64,000 nt of DNA. Origin: a beta proteobacterium AAP65 (lineage in GTDB: Bacteria > Pseudomonadota > Gammaproteobacteria > Burkholderiales > Burkholderiaceae_C). The position numbers and the translations under genes were made by a program. The stretch is from positions 1 to 64,000 of the forward strand of contig LJHW01000044.1 of assembly GCA_001295865.1 (NCBI GenBank), given 5' to 3'. Below the pieces are notes generated by a model that was not told where the DNA came from, made no database searches, and saw only the letters and a program-made list of their open reading frames with translations. The stretch's first letter is position 1, and every line of letters starts with the position of its first letter. Positions 53,824 through 62,651 of this stretch are shown here, piece after piece.

Positions 53824-54665
53824 TGAAACACGTGCTGATGAAGTTGCTGGCCGCTGCGGCCCTGGCGGCTGGGCTCTTGCTGGGGGTGGTGCCCGCAGCC
53901 CTGGCGCAGACCACCGCAAGCCCGGCCGCCGCGCCTGCGGCCGAGTACCGCGTCGGCCCCGGGGATGTGTTGCGTGTGGTGGTCTACCAGAACCCCGACC
54001 TCGCCCTGGAAACGCGCGTCACCGATGCGGGCCTGGTGAGCTACCCCTTGCTGGGCAGCTTGCGTGTGGCCGGTCTCACGATCAACGATCTGGAGCGGCT
54101 CATCGCCGACGGTCTGCGCAACGGCAACTTCGTGCGCCAGCCGCAGGTGACGGTGTCGCTGCTGCAGGTGCGTGCGCACCAGGTCAGCGTGCTGGGCCAG
54201 GTGAACCGGCCGGGCCGCTACCCACTGGAAACGGCCGACATGCGCCTGACGGAAGTGCTGGCCAGCGCGGGCGGTGTGGCGCCCGCGGGCTCCGACATCG
54301 TTGTCGTGAGCGGCCAGCGCGGGGGGCAGGCCTTCCGCGCCGAAATCGACCTGCCGACGCTCTTCGCCACGGCCGGCAGCGAGAAAGATCTCGTGCTGCT
54401 CAATGGCGACACCGTCTGGGTCGACCGTCAGCCCATCCTCTACATCTATGGCGAGGTCCAGCGCCCCGGCCCGATGCGCCTGGAGCGCGAGATGACGCTG
54501 CTGCAGGCGCTGGCCACTGGTGGTGGCCTCACGCTGCGCGGCACTGAAAAAGGCGTGCGCGTGCACCGCAAGTCTGCCGACGGCAGCGTGACGGTGCTCA
54601 CGCCCGCCATGACCGACAAGCTGCGCGAGGGCGATGTCGTCTTCGTCCGCGAGAGCCTGTTCTGA
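53820..54665 (+). CDS. epsE: Polysaccharide export outer membrane protein EpsE (Wza-like)
   Basis: A 281-residue periplasmic or outer membrane protein. The signal peptide ends near residue 29 (PAALAQ). The polysaccharide export domain YRVGPGDVLRVVVYQNPDL is followed by two SLBB beta-grasp repeats (HQVSVLGQVNRPGRYPLE and ILYIYGEVQRPGPMRLE). No lipobox cysteine is present, unlike Wza. It overlaps epsD by 4 nt and is followed by the chain-length protein, giving an export pair. Confidence 0.93.
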   Translation: MMKHVLMKLLAAAALAAGLLLGVVPAALAQTTASPAAAPAAEYRVGPGDVLRVVVYQNPDLALETRVTDAGLVSYPLLGSLRVAGLTINDLERLIADGLRNGNFVRQPQVTVSLLQVRAHQVSVLGQVNRPGRYPLETADMRLTEVLASAGGVAPAGSDIVVVSGQRGGQAFRAEIDLPTLFATAGSEKDLVLLNGDTVWVDRQPILYIYGEVQRPGPMRLEREMTLLQALATGGGLTLRGTEKGVRVHRKSADGSVTVLTPAMTDKLREGDVVFVRESLF

Positions 54666-54684
54666 TCCCCCACGGAGTGCTTGC

Positions 54685-56115
54685 ATGACCTTCGGTCAGT
54701 TCCTTGCCATCCTGCGCGCGCGCTGGGTGGTTGCCGTGGCGGTGCTGGCTGTCACGGTGCTCGGCACCCTGGCGGTGAACCTGCTGATGCCCAAACAGTA
54801 CAAAGCCACGGCCAGTGTCGTGGCCGACTTCAAGCCCGATCCGCTGTCGGCGGTGATGCTGGGCGGCATGCAGTCGCCCGCATTCATGGCCACGCAGGTC
54901 GACATCATCAAGAGCGACCGCGTCGCCCAGCGTGTGGTGCGCAACCTCAAGCTCAACGAGAACCCGCAGATCCGCCAGCAATGGCAGGACGAGACCGGCG
55001 GCCAGGGCAGCATCGAGAGCTGGCTGGGAACGGTTTTCCAGCGCCAGATGGAAGTGCTGCCCTCGCGCGAAAGCAGCGTCATCGAGATCAGCTACCTGGC
55101 GCCCGACCCGCGCTTCGCAGCCGCGCTGGCCAACGCCTTCGTGTCGGCCTACACCGACACCGCCATCGACCTGCGTGTCGACCCGGCACGCCGCTACTCC
55201 AGCTTCTTCGAGGGCCGTGCCAAAGATGCGCGTGAGGCGCTCGAAGCTGCGCAGTCGCGGCTGAGCTCCTTTCAGCGCGAGAAGGGCATCGTCGCCAGCG
55301 ACGAGCGTCTGGATGTCGAGAACGCGCGTCTGAACGAGCTGTCGAGCCAGTTCACCGCCGTGCAGGCCATCTCTGCCGAATCGGGCAGCCGCCAGGCCCA
55401 GGCCCAGTCGGGCCAGGGTGACCGCATGGCCGAAGTGCTGAACAACGCGCTGGTCGGCGGCCTGAAGGCCGAGCTGTCGCGCAGCGAGGCCCGCCTGAAG
55501 GAACTGAACACGCGCCTGGGTGACAACCACCCGGCCGTGCAGGAATCGCGCGCGAACATCGCCGAACTGCGCCAGCGGCTGGAAGCCGAGACCCGCAAGG
55601 TCACCAGCAGCGTGGGGGTGGGCAACACCATCAACCGCCAACGCGAAGGCGAGATCCGCCGCTCGCTGGATGCCCAGCGTGCCAAGGTGCTGCAGCTCAA
55701 GCAGGTGCGTGATGAAGGCATGGTGTTGATGCGCGAAGTCGACAACGCCCAGCGCACATACGACGCCATCCTGCAGCGCCTGACCCAGACCAGCCTGGAA
55801 GGGCAGGCCACGCAGAGCAACATCAACCCGCTGTCGCAAGCCGATGTGCCGCTGTACCCGGCTTCGCCCCGCGTGGTGCTCAACACCGCCATCGCCACCT
55901 TTGCCGGGCTGCTGCTCGCCGTGGGTGTGGCCCTGGTGCTCGAGCTGCTCGACCGCCGCCTGCGCACCGTCGACGACGTCGCCACCGCGCTCGACCTGCC
56001 TGTGATCGGCGTGATGCCCGAACCTGGCGCCAAGCTCGGCCTGCGCCGCCTGCAGGCCACATTGACGCAAGAGCGCCTGCTGGCGCCGCTGCCCTCTCCC
56101 GGAAAGTCTGCGTGA
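54685..56115 (+). CDS. epsF: Chain-length determinant protein EpsF (Wzz-like)
   Basis: A 476-residue polysaccharide co-polymerase. Two membrane segments (about 15-35 and 395-418) flank a long periplasmic coiled coil rich in Ala, Glu and Arg. FGQFLAILRARWVV opens the Wzz domain, and the second helix is preceded by the Pro-rich ADVPLYPASPRVVLN. It lacks the kinase domain, which is supplied by the separate EpsG gene overlapping it by 4 nt. Confidence 0.93.
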   Translation: MTFGQFLAILRARWVVAVAVLAVTVLGTLAVNLLMPKQYKATASVVADFKPDPLSAVMLGGMQSPAFMATQVDIIKSDRVAQRVVRNLKLNENPQIRQQWQDETGGQGSIESWLGTVFQRQMEVLPSRESSVIEISYLAPDPRFAAALANAFVSAYTDTAIDLRVDPARRYSSFFEGRAKDAREALEAAQSRLSSFQREKGIVASDERLDVENARLNELSSQFTAVQAISAESGSRQAQAQSGQGDRMAEVLNNALVGGLKAELSRSEARLKELNTRLGDNHPAVQESRANIAELRQRLEAETRKVTSSVGVGNTINRQREGEIRRSLDAQRAKVLQLKQVRDEGMVLMREVDNAQRTYDAILQRLTQTSLEGQATQSNINPLSQADVPLYPASPRVVLNTAIATFAGLLLAVGVALVLELLDRRLRTVDDVATALDLPVIGVMPEPGAKLGLRRLQATLTQERLLAPLPSPGKSA

Positions 56116-57050
56116 TGGCCAAGTTCCGCGATAACGCTCCTGTCGACGCCGTGCTGGACGGGCCGCTGCCCGGCGACGGCCCCGCACCCGAACTCGCCGC
56201 CGACCCGGCCAACGAACGCTCCATCGGCGACATCCTTGCCGAGCTGCGGCAGCTCAGTGCCGAGCAGGTGGAAAAGGTGCTGCAGCTGCAGCGCAAGGAT
56301 GGCGTGCGTTTCGGCGAAGCGGCCGTGGCCCTGGGCCTGGCCAGCAAGGACGACGTGCTGTTTGCGCTGGCGCAGCAGTTCCACTATCCCTACGCCTCTG
56401 AAGAAAAGCGCACCGTCAGCTCCGAGCTGGTGACGCTGAACGAGCCGTTTTCTCCGCGCGCCGAGTACTTCCGTGCCTTGCGCACGCAGCTGATGATGCG
56501 GGTGCTGGGCGACACCGACCAGCACCGCGGCCAGGCCCTGGCCGTCATCAGCCCCGACAGCGGCGATGGCAAGACCTACTGCGCCGCCAACCTGGCGGTG
56601 TCGCTGGCGCAGCTGGGCGGGCGCACGCTGGTGGTGGACGCGGACATGCGTTCACCGCGGCTGCACGAGGTCTTCAGCCTGCCCAACCGGGCGGGCTTGT
56701 CCAGCATCCTGTCGGGCCGTGCCGACAAGCAGGTGATCCAGCAGGTGGCTGCGGTGCCCAGCCTCTTTGTGCTGCCGGTGGGCACGACGCCGCCCAACCC
56801 GCTCGAGCTGCTGGAGCGCCCGGCCTTCGGCCTGCTGATGCGCGAGCTGGCGGCCAAGTTCGATTACGTCATCGTCGACACCCCGGCTGCGGCCCTCGGC
56901 TCCGATGCGAGCGTGGTGGCGGCGCGCTGCGGCGCCGCCGTTGTGGTCGGCCGCCGCCATGCGAGCCGTCTCGCCAGCCTGCAAGAGCTGGTGGGCAGCC
57001 TCGCGGGCAGCCCGGCCAAGGTGGCCGGTGTGGTGATCAACGAGCACTGA
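56112..57050 (+). CDS. epsG: EpsG-type tyrosine-kinase-like ATPase with an MshEN-like front domain
   Basis: A 312-residue BY-kinase-type P-loop protein. The C-terminal half has Walker A SPDSGDGKT (147-155), Walker A' TLVVDADM (172-179) and Walker B YVIVDTP (252-258). The C-terminus has no tyrosine cluster, so autophosphorylation on a tail is not expected. Residues about 35-95 have two copies of a pattern like that of the GspE/MshE N-terminal domain (SIGDILAELRQLSAEQ and RFGEAAVALGLASKDD). That domain binds cyclic di-GMP in some proteins. ATG 56115 is an alternative start. It works with EpsF to control chain length. Confidence 0.9.
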   Translation: MMAKFRDNAPVDAVLDGPLPGDGPAPELAADPANERSIGDILAELRQLSAEQVEKVLQLQRKDGVRFGEAAVALGLASKDDVLFALAQQFHYPYASEEKRTVSSELVTLNEPFSPRAEYFRALRTQLMMRVLGDTDQHRGQALAVISPDSGDGKTYCAANLAVSLAQLGGRTLVVDADMRSPRLHEVFSLPNRAGLSSILSGRADKQVIQQVAAVPSLFVLPVGTTPPNPLELLERPAFGLLMRELAAKFDYVIVDTPAAALGSDASVVAARCGAAVVVGRRHASRLASLQELVGSLAGSPAKVAGVVINEH

Positions 57051-57060
57051 AGATACGGCT

Positions 57061-57969
57061 GTGCCCATGCTGTTGAACCGCGGTCAGTCTTTCGCCTTGC
57101 CACCAGCGTCCAGCTGGCCGGTGCTGTTGATCGGTGCGGCGCTGCTGCTGCTGCTGGTGCCCAGCTACTTGATGCTGGCCGACCGCGTGTGGGTCACCGA
57201 CGAGCAGGGCCACGGGCCGATCATCCTGGGTGTGACGTTGTGGCTGGCCTGGCAGCGGCGTCAGGCCCTGATCGACCTGCCCGATGCGCCGGCCTGGTTC
57301 GCCGGCGGCGTGACTTTGCTGGTGGGCCTGCTGCTGTACGTGGTGGGTCGCTCTCAGGGCGTGGACACCATCGAAATCGGGGCGCACATCCCGCTCCTGG
57401 CCTCGGCGCTGCTGCTCACGCGCGGCTGGGCCGGGCTGCGCTGGGGCCTGTTTTTCCTGTTCTTCCTGCTCTTCATGGTGCCGTTGCCGGGCCTGATCGT
57501 GCAGGCCATGACCACGCCGCTGAAGATCGTCGTGAGCTACGCCGCCGAGTGGCTGCTGCACCTGGGTGACTACCCGGTGGCGCGCACCGGCGTCATCCTC
57601 TACGTCGGCCAGTACCAGCTGCTGGTGGCCGATGCCTGCGCCGGCCTGAACTCGATGTTCACGCTCGAGGCGCTGGGCCTGCTCTACATGAACCTGATGG
57701 GCTACAAGTCGGTGGCGCGCAACACCGCGCTGGCCATCCTGGTGATCCCCATCGCCTTCATCGCCAACGTCATCCGCGTGATCATTCTCGTGCTCGTGAC
57801 CTACTACCTGGGCGATGAGGCCGGGCAGGGCTTCGTGCACGGCTTCGCAGGCATGGTGCTGTTCGCGGTGGCGCTGACGCTGATGCTGGCCACCGACAAG
57901 GTGCTCGGCCGCTGGTTCAAGGAAGCGCCTGCCGCCCCGGCGGCGCCTGCCCCAGGGGGTGCTGCATGA
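57061..57969 (+). CDS. xrtB: Exosortase B (XrtB), PEP-CTERM sorting protease
   Basis: A 302-residue polytopic membrane transpeptidase or protease that cuts PEP-CTERM signals. About eight membrane segments are seen. The presumed catalytic residues lie on the periplasmic side: Cys193 in VADACAGLNSMFTLEALG, Arg239 in NVIRVIILV and His260 in FVHGFAGMVLF. Assignment to the B type is from these motifs and the EpsI partner that follows. Its candidate substrates in this window are the proteins at 21037-21201 and 40765-41424. GTG 57061 starts 10 nt after epsG. Confidence 0.92.
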   Translation: MPMLLNRGQSFALPPASSWPVLLIGAALLLLLVPSYLMLADRVWVTDEQGHGPIILGVTLWLAWQRRQALIDLPDAPAWFAGGVTLLVGLLLYVVGRSQGVDTIEIGAHIPLLASALLLTRGWAGLRWGLFFLFFLLFMVPLPGLIVQAMTTPLKIVVSYAAEWLLHLGDYPVARTGVILYVGQYQLLVADACAGLNSMFTLEALGLLYMNLMGYKSVARNTALAILVIPIAFIANVIRVIILVLVTYYLGDEAGQGFVHGFAGMVLFAVALTLMLATDKVLGRWFKEAPAAPAAPAPGGAA

Positions 57970-58649
57970 AGCGACGTGCCGTGTTGTTTGCCGGCGCGGC
58001 GGTGGCTGCCTCGGCCACCGCGGTGGCGCTGAAGCCGCGCCGCCGCGCGTCCAAGGATTTCGCGCCCATCCAGCTCGAACAGCAGGTGCCGGCCGGCTTC
58101 GGCCCCTGGACCATCGACAAGAGCCTGGTGCCCGTGCTGCCCGATCCTTCGCTGCAAGCCGCGCTCGACCAGATCTATGGCCAGGTGCTGGCGCGCACCT
58201 ACATCAACCGCAGCAATGGCCAGCGTGTGATGCTGTCCATCGCCTATGGCGAAGACCAGGGCACCGATGCCACCGCCGCGCACCGCCCGGAGTTCTGCTA
58301 CACGGCGCAAGGCTTCTCGGTGGCCTCGATGGGCACCGCGGTGCTGGGCCTGGACGGGCGCAACCTCACCGTGCGCCGCCTGGTGGGCCAGCTGCAAGCG
58401 CGCCGCGAGCCCATCACCTACTGGGTGACGCTGAACGACCGCGCCGTGCTGCCGGGTTTTTCGCGCAAGGTCGAGCAGATCCGCTTGGGCCTGCTGGGTC
58501 AGATTCCCGACGGCATGCTGGTGCGGGTCTCGAGTCTCACAGCCGAGCCGTCTGCGGCCTTCAGCCTGCAGGAAGGTTTCCTCAACGATCTGCTTGCCGC
58601 GATGCCGCCGGAGCTGCAGAGCCGCTACTTCGGCTCGCGCACGGCCTGA
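57966..58649 (+). CDS. epsI: Exosortase B-associated protein EpsI
   Basis: A 227-residue protein with an N-terminal membrane or signal segment after MKRR (about 5-20). The EpsI signature is a periplasmic domain with PAGFGPWTIDKSLV, RSNGQRVMLSIAYGEDQGTD, HRPEFCYTAQGF and RREPITYWVTLND. It overlaps the exosortase gene by 4 nt. In related systems EpsI is fused to or follows the exosortase. Its precise function is not established. Confidence 0.88.
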   Translation: MKRRAVLFAGAAVAASATAVALKPRRRASKDFAPIQLEQQVPAGFGPWTIDKSLVPVLPDPSLQAALDQIYGQVLARTYINRSNGQRVMLSIAYGEDQGTDATAAHRPEFCYTAQGFSVASMGTAVLGLDGRNLTVRRLVGQLQARREPITYWVTLNDRAVLPGFSRKVEQIRLGLLGQIPDGMLVRVSSLTAEPSAAFSLQEGFLNDLLAAMPPELQSRYFGSRTA

Positions 58650-58708
58650 CCGTCTGCGGCCCGCTGTCCGCGGTTCCGCAGCCTCCTCGCCGCCGTCGCT
58701 TGATCGCC

Positions 58709-59986
58709 ATGCCCGCCACCGACACCACAGACCCACTGCGCCTGCTGGTGGCAGCGCCCATGCTTTATCACCCCCGTTGCGGCAACGGGGGGGGGGTGTT
58801 GTGCTTCGAACTGCTCCGTCGCCTCGCAGCGGAAGCCGAAGTGCATTTCGTCGCCTTTGGCGGCGGGCCGGGTGAGGACGATGCCGAGGCCTTGACGGCA
58901 TTGCGCGCAGTTGCCCGCCAGGTGCACGTGGTGCCGCGACCCCGGCCGTGGCTGGGCGGGCCTGCATCGATGTTGTTGCAGCTGGCCAGCGGCACGCCGC
59001 GTGAAGTGCGGGACCTGCGCAGCGAGACCATGCGTCGTCGGCTGTCAGAAGTGGCGGCAGTTGCAGAGGTCGACTGTGTGCTGCTGCAGTTCCCCCACAT
59101 GGCGCAGTACGCCGATGGTTTCCCAGGCCTGCCAGTGGTCGTGGATGTACAGGACGCATGCATCGTCTCCCGCTACCGCGAGTGGCGCAGCAGCCAGACC
59201 TCGGGCCAGAGCCCGTGGCGTCGGTGGCAGCGGCTGCACAGCTGGTGGGCTTGGAGCCGACGTGAACTGCGCGACTACGCACGGGCACAGCGCCTCATGG
59301 CCCTGAGCGAAACAGACCTGGGTGTGCTGCGCGCTTTCCTGCCCCAGGTGCCTGCCTTCCTGAGCCCCGTGGCTTGGGACACGGTCCCCGCTCTGGCGGC
59401 AGCGCCACGCCCAGGGGGCCCTGTGTTGCTCATGGGCAATTTCGCCCATGCCCCCAACGCCGATGGCCTGCGCTGGTTGCTCGCGGAGGTCTGGCCGCGC
59501 GTGCGCGCCCAGTGCCCGCAGGCCCGGTTGCAACTCGCCGGCAGGCACTTGCCCGCCGGTCTGGCGGACGACCCGGCCATCGGTTTGGAGGTGCTGGGTT
59601 TTGTCGACGACGTGCAGCCACTGCTTGCCCGTGCGGCCTTGTCGCTGGTGCCTTACCGGTTCGGTGGCGGCATCAAGATCAAGGCGCTGGAGGCCATGGC
59701 CCAGGGTTGTCCGGTGGTCGCCACCCGCGTGGGCAGCGAGGGCCTGGGCGGTGTCGACGGCGTGCATCTGCGCGTGGCCGACGAGCCCGACGACTTCGCT
59801 GCGGCGGTGGTCGGACTGTTGCAGGCACCTGCGCTTGGCGAGCAACTTGCGCTGCAGGCCTTGGCGCTGGTGTCTGAGCGCTTTTCCTGGGCCCGCAAGG
59901 TCGAGCAGCTGAAGGTGGAACTGCGAGGCCTGTTGCGCGAGCGCGCGGCCCTGGGTGCCCTGCCTCGCGCCAGGCAGGCGGCATGA
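58709..59986 (+). CDS. Glycosyltransferase family 4/1-type with internal poly-G tract
   Basis: A 425-residue glycosyltransferase. The N-terminal domain starts LRLLVAAPMLYHPR, and the nucleotide-sugar domain holds LLMGNFAHAPNADGLRWLL, VLGFVDDVQPLLARAALSLVPYRFGGGIKIKALEAMAQGCPVVATRVG. Codons 27-30 (GGG GGG GGG GTG, with adjoining G) lie in a run of ten G at 58787-58796. A slip of one base would shift the frame near the start. A 10-bp inverted repeat (58771-58780 with 58782-58791) overlaps the run. It overlaps the following glycosyltransferase by 4 nt. Confidence 0.9.
   Translation: MPATDTTDPLRLLVAAPMLYHPRCGNGGGVLCFELLRRLAAEAEVHFVAFGGGPGEDDAEALTALRAVARQVHVVPRPRPWLGGPASMLLQLASGTPREVRDLRSETMRRRLSEVAAVAEVDCVLLQFPHMAQYADGFPGLPVVVDVQDACIVSRYREWRSSQTSGQSPWRRWQRLHSWWAWSRRELRDYARAQRLMALSETDLGVLRAFLPQVPAFLSPVAWDTVPALAAAPRPGGPVLLMGNFAHAPNADGLRWLLAEVWPRVRAQCPQARLQLAGRHLPAGLADDPAIGLEVLGFVDDVQPLLARAALSLVPYRFGGGIKIKALEAMAQGCPVVATRVGSEGLGGVDGVHLRVADEPDDFAAAVVGLLQAPALGEQLALQALALVSERFSWARKVEQLKVELRGLLRERAALGALPRARQAA
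58787..58796 (+). repeat. 10-G homopolymer tract in a glycosyltransferase gene
   Basis: Ten consecutive G lie about 80 bases after the ATG of the glycosyltransferase. This is the longest single-base run I see in the window. Tracts of this kind are known slippage sites for phase variation of surface-sugar genes. Confidence 0.85.
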
Positions 59987-61278
59987 CAGCCCTGGTTTCG
60001 GCCGACCCGCCGCTGCGTCTGACGCTGGCCAGTGCGCACGACCGTACCGGAGGGGCGGCCGTCGCTGCCTCGCGCCTGCGCGACGGCTTGCGCAGCCTCG
60101 GCCACGACGCGCGGCTGTTCGTGCAGACGCAGAGCCAGCCGCACCCGGCCACGGTGGGCCCCCAAGGCGCGGCGCAGCGCAGCTTCAGCCGGCTCCGCAG
60201 CGGGTTGGACAGCCTGCCTGTGCGCCGCGCAGGGGGCTCGCCCGACAAGTTCTCTGCCAGCTGGCTGCCGCGCCGCTGGCCGTCCCTGGCCGACGCGGGC
60301 CCTGCCGATCTGGTGCACCTGCACTGGACCAACGCAGGGTTCCTGAGCGTGCGCGATATCGGCGCGCTGCGCACGCCGGTGGTCTGGACGCTGCATGACA
60401 TGTGGGCGTTCACCGGCGGTTGCCAGTACGACGAGAGTTGCGGGCGCCACGCCCAGGGCTGCGGCGATTGCCCGCAGCTCAAGCGCCGCGGGCCGCAGGA
60501 TCTTTCGGCAAGTCGCCTGCGGGCCAAACGCAGCCTCTGGGCCGATCTGGCGCTGACGCTGGTCGCACCCAGCCGCTGGATGGCTGCCGAAGCACGCCGC
60601 AGTGCGCTGTTCGCGCAACGCCGCATCGAGGTGTTGGCCAACGGCGTGGACTTGCAGCGTTACAAGCCCTTGGACCGCCGTTTTGCTCGCCACGCGCTTG
60701 GCCTGCCCTCCGAACGCAGGCTGGTGCTCTTCGGAGCCCTCAACCCAGGCAGCGACCAGCGCAAGGGCTACGACCTGCTGCAGCAGTCGCTGGGCATGCT
60801 GGCGGCACAGCCGGGCGGCGCCGACAAATTCGCGCTGGTGGTGTTCGGTTCGAACCCACCGCGCCAGGAGTGCTTGCACGGGTTGCCCACCTTCCACTTC
60901 GGTCACCTGCACGACGATGTGGCGCTGGCGCTGCTCTACGCGGCTTGCGATGTTTTCGTGGCGCCCAGCCGCCAGGAGAACCTGCCCAACACCGTCGCCG
61001 AAGCGCTGGCCTGTGGCGTGCCCTGCGTGGCCTTCGACATCGGTGGCATGCCCGACCTGATCACCCACCAACGGCACGGCTGGCTGGCGCGGCCCTTCGA
61101 CACGGGCGATCTGGCTGCGGGCATCATCTGGTGCCTTTCTGAAGAAGACCGGCGGTGGCACGGCCTGTGCGCGCAGGCTCGACAGTTCGCCGAAGACCAT
61201 CTCGAACTCGGACGCCAGGCGCAGCGTCATGCCGAGCTCTACCGCCAATTGCTGCATGTTCCGGGGAGCCCCGCATGA
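59983..61278 (+). CDS. Glycosyltransferase family 4
   Basis: A 431-residue GT-B enzyme. The N-terminal part has SAHDRTGGAAVAASRL and LHWTNAGFLSV, followed by WTLHDMWAFTGGCQYDESCGRHAQGCGDCPQL, a cysteine-bearing segment also found in WcaC-like colanic acid enzymes. The C-terminal domain has APSRQENLPNTVAEALACGVPCVAFDIGGMPDL, with the E-x7-E motif. Probably adds a sugar to the exopolysaccharide repeat unit. Confidence 0.92.
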   Translation: MTALVSADPPLRLTLASAHDRTGGAAVAASRLRDGLRSLGHDARLFVQTQSQPHPATVGPQGAAQRSFSRLRSGLDSLPVRRAGGSPDKFSASWLPRRWPSLADAGPADLVHLHWTNAGFLSVRDIGALRTPVVWTLHDMWAFTGGCQYDESCGRHAQGCGDCPQLKRRGPQDLSASRLRAKRSLWADLALTLVAPSRWMAAEARRSALFAQRRIEVLANGVDLQRYKPLDRRFARHALGLPSERRLVLFGALNPGSDQRKGYDLLQQSLGMLAAQPGGADKFALVVFGSNPPRQECLHGLPTFHFGHLHDDVALALLYAACDVFVAPSRQENLPNTVAEALACGVPCVAFDIGGMPDLITHQRHGWLARPFDTGDLAAGIIWCLSEEDRRWHGLCAQARQFAEDHLELGRQAQRHAELYRQLLHVPGSPA

Positions 61279-62651
61279 CCGAAACCCTCATCGTGCTGGC
61301 CACCGCATTCGCCGGCTTTCTGCTGGTCGACCCGTTCTTCGGTGGTGCGCTGACCAAAGCCACCATCGCCAAATGGCCCTTGCTGGCCCTGGTTTTCGGC
61401 AGTCTTGTGTTCCACATCGTGGGCCGTGCGCTCACCGACCCGGCGCGCCTGCGCCGCGCCGCTGGCGAGGTGCTGCGCACCTGGTGGCCGATCGTGGTGC
61501 TGGCCAGCTGGGTGACTTTGGGCAGTCTCTTCGCGCGTTTCGCCGAGGGCATCCGCGAGAGTTTCCTGGGCCTGGGGCTCGGCATGTTCTGCCTGCCGCT
61601 GATGGCCGTGGCCGTGCGTTCGAGCCGCCAGCCACAGGCCTTCCTGCAGGGCCTGGCGGCGGTCTACGTTGCGACTGTGCTCGGCATGCTGGTGGTGTTG
61701 CTGTCTGACCTGCACGTTTTCCACGAAGAGATCTTCGTGGCGGTCCCCTTGGGAGCCTACTTTCTGGCCGCTCGGCCCGTGAGGCTGTGGCGTTTCGGTT
61801 TGGGTGTCTCGCTCATCGCGGCCTGCCTCTTTTCGTTCAAGAACACCACCTTCCTCATCGTGCTGGCCGTGCTGGCTGTTTGCGGTGTGGTCTGGTCGCA
61901 GCGCCTGCTGCGCCGGCGCAACCGCATGGGGGTCGTGGCCGCGGTGTACTTCCTGCTGCCCGTGCTCATGGTGGGGGCGGCCGCGCTCTTCTGGCTGTGG
62001 TGGACGAACCGGACTGGCCTGCCCTCTGGCAACGTCGAGTACCGCACCGAGATGTACGGCATCGCCTGGCGGCGCTTCCTGGAGTCGCCACTGTGGGGCA
62101 CCGGCTTCATCGAATCCTCGGTGACCTATTTCGAGCTGTTCCGCGTGGCCACGCGCGTCCAGACCTTGCCCACGCACAGCGACATCCTCGACATGCTGGC
62201 CCATGGCGGTCTCCTCGCCATCGTGCTGTGGTTGCTCACGGTTTGGCAGCTGGTGCGCATCGGGGCCGCCACCATCGTGCAGCTGGCGAGCGCTCCTTTC
62301 GGAGAGTCGAACAGGGGCTGGCGCTGGATGTTCCTGCTGGTCCTGGTGCAGCTGGGGGCCTTGATCACCTACGCCGTCAACCCGCCGCTGATCAACCCGG
62401 CACATGCGTACTGGGTGTGGGGTTCAGCCGGCGTGCTGTGGGCCTTGCACCGCCAGCTGACCGATCCGCTGGCGCCGCCGGTGGCCTGGGTCCACCAGGT
62501 GCCGAGCCGCCTGCAGCTCTCGGCCTGGGCGCTGCTCGGCTTGGGCCTGGGCCGGTTGCTGGCGCCGCTGCTGAACCCGCTGCGCGCCGCTTGGCGTGGC
62601 CTGGGCCCGCGCCTGTCGGGCGTGGTGCGCCGCCGCAAGGTGGTGCCATGA
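61275..62651 (+). CDS. O-antigen ligase/polymerase-like membrane protein
   Basis: A 458-residue protein with ten or more hydrophobic segments. The periplasmic loop after VEYRTEMYGIAWRRFLESPLWGTGF, then THSDILDMLAHGGLLAIVLW, is the pattern of Wzy_C/WaaL-type polymerases and ligases. It is likely the polymerase of the exopolysaccharide, since no other Wzy candidate is in the window. The start overlaps the previous gene by 4 nt, and the end overlaps the next by 4 nt. Confidence 0.85.
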   Translation: MTETLIVLATAFAGFLLVDPFFGGALTKATIAKWPLLALVFGSLVFHIVGRALTDPARLRRAAGEVLRTWWPIVVLASWVTLGSLFARFAEGIRESFLGLGLGMFCLPLMAVAVRSSRQPQAFLQGLAAVYVATVLGMLVVLLSDLHVFHEEIFVAVPLGAYFLAARPVRLWRFGLGVSLIAACLFSFKNTTFLIVLAVLAVCGVVWSQRLLRRRNRMGVVAAVYFLLPVLMVGAAALFWLWWTNRTGLPSGNVEYRTEMYGIAWRRFLESPLWGTGFIESSVTYFELFRVATRVQTLPTHSDILDMLAHGGLLAIVLWLLTVWQLVRIGAATIVQLASAPFGESNRGWRWMFLLVLVQLGALITYAVNPPLINPAHAYWVWGSAGVLWALHRQLTDPLAPPVAWVHQVPSRLQLSAWALLGLGLGRLLAPLLNPLRAAWRGLGPRLSGVVRRRKVVP

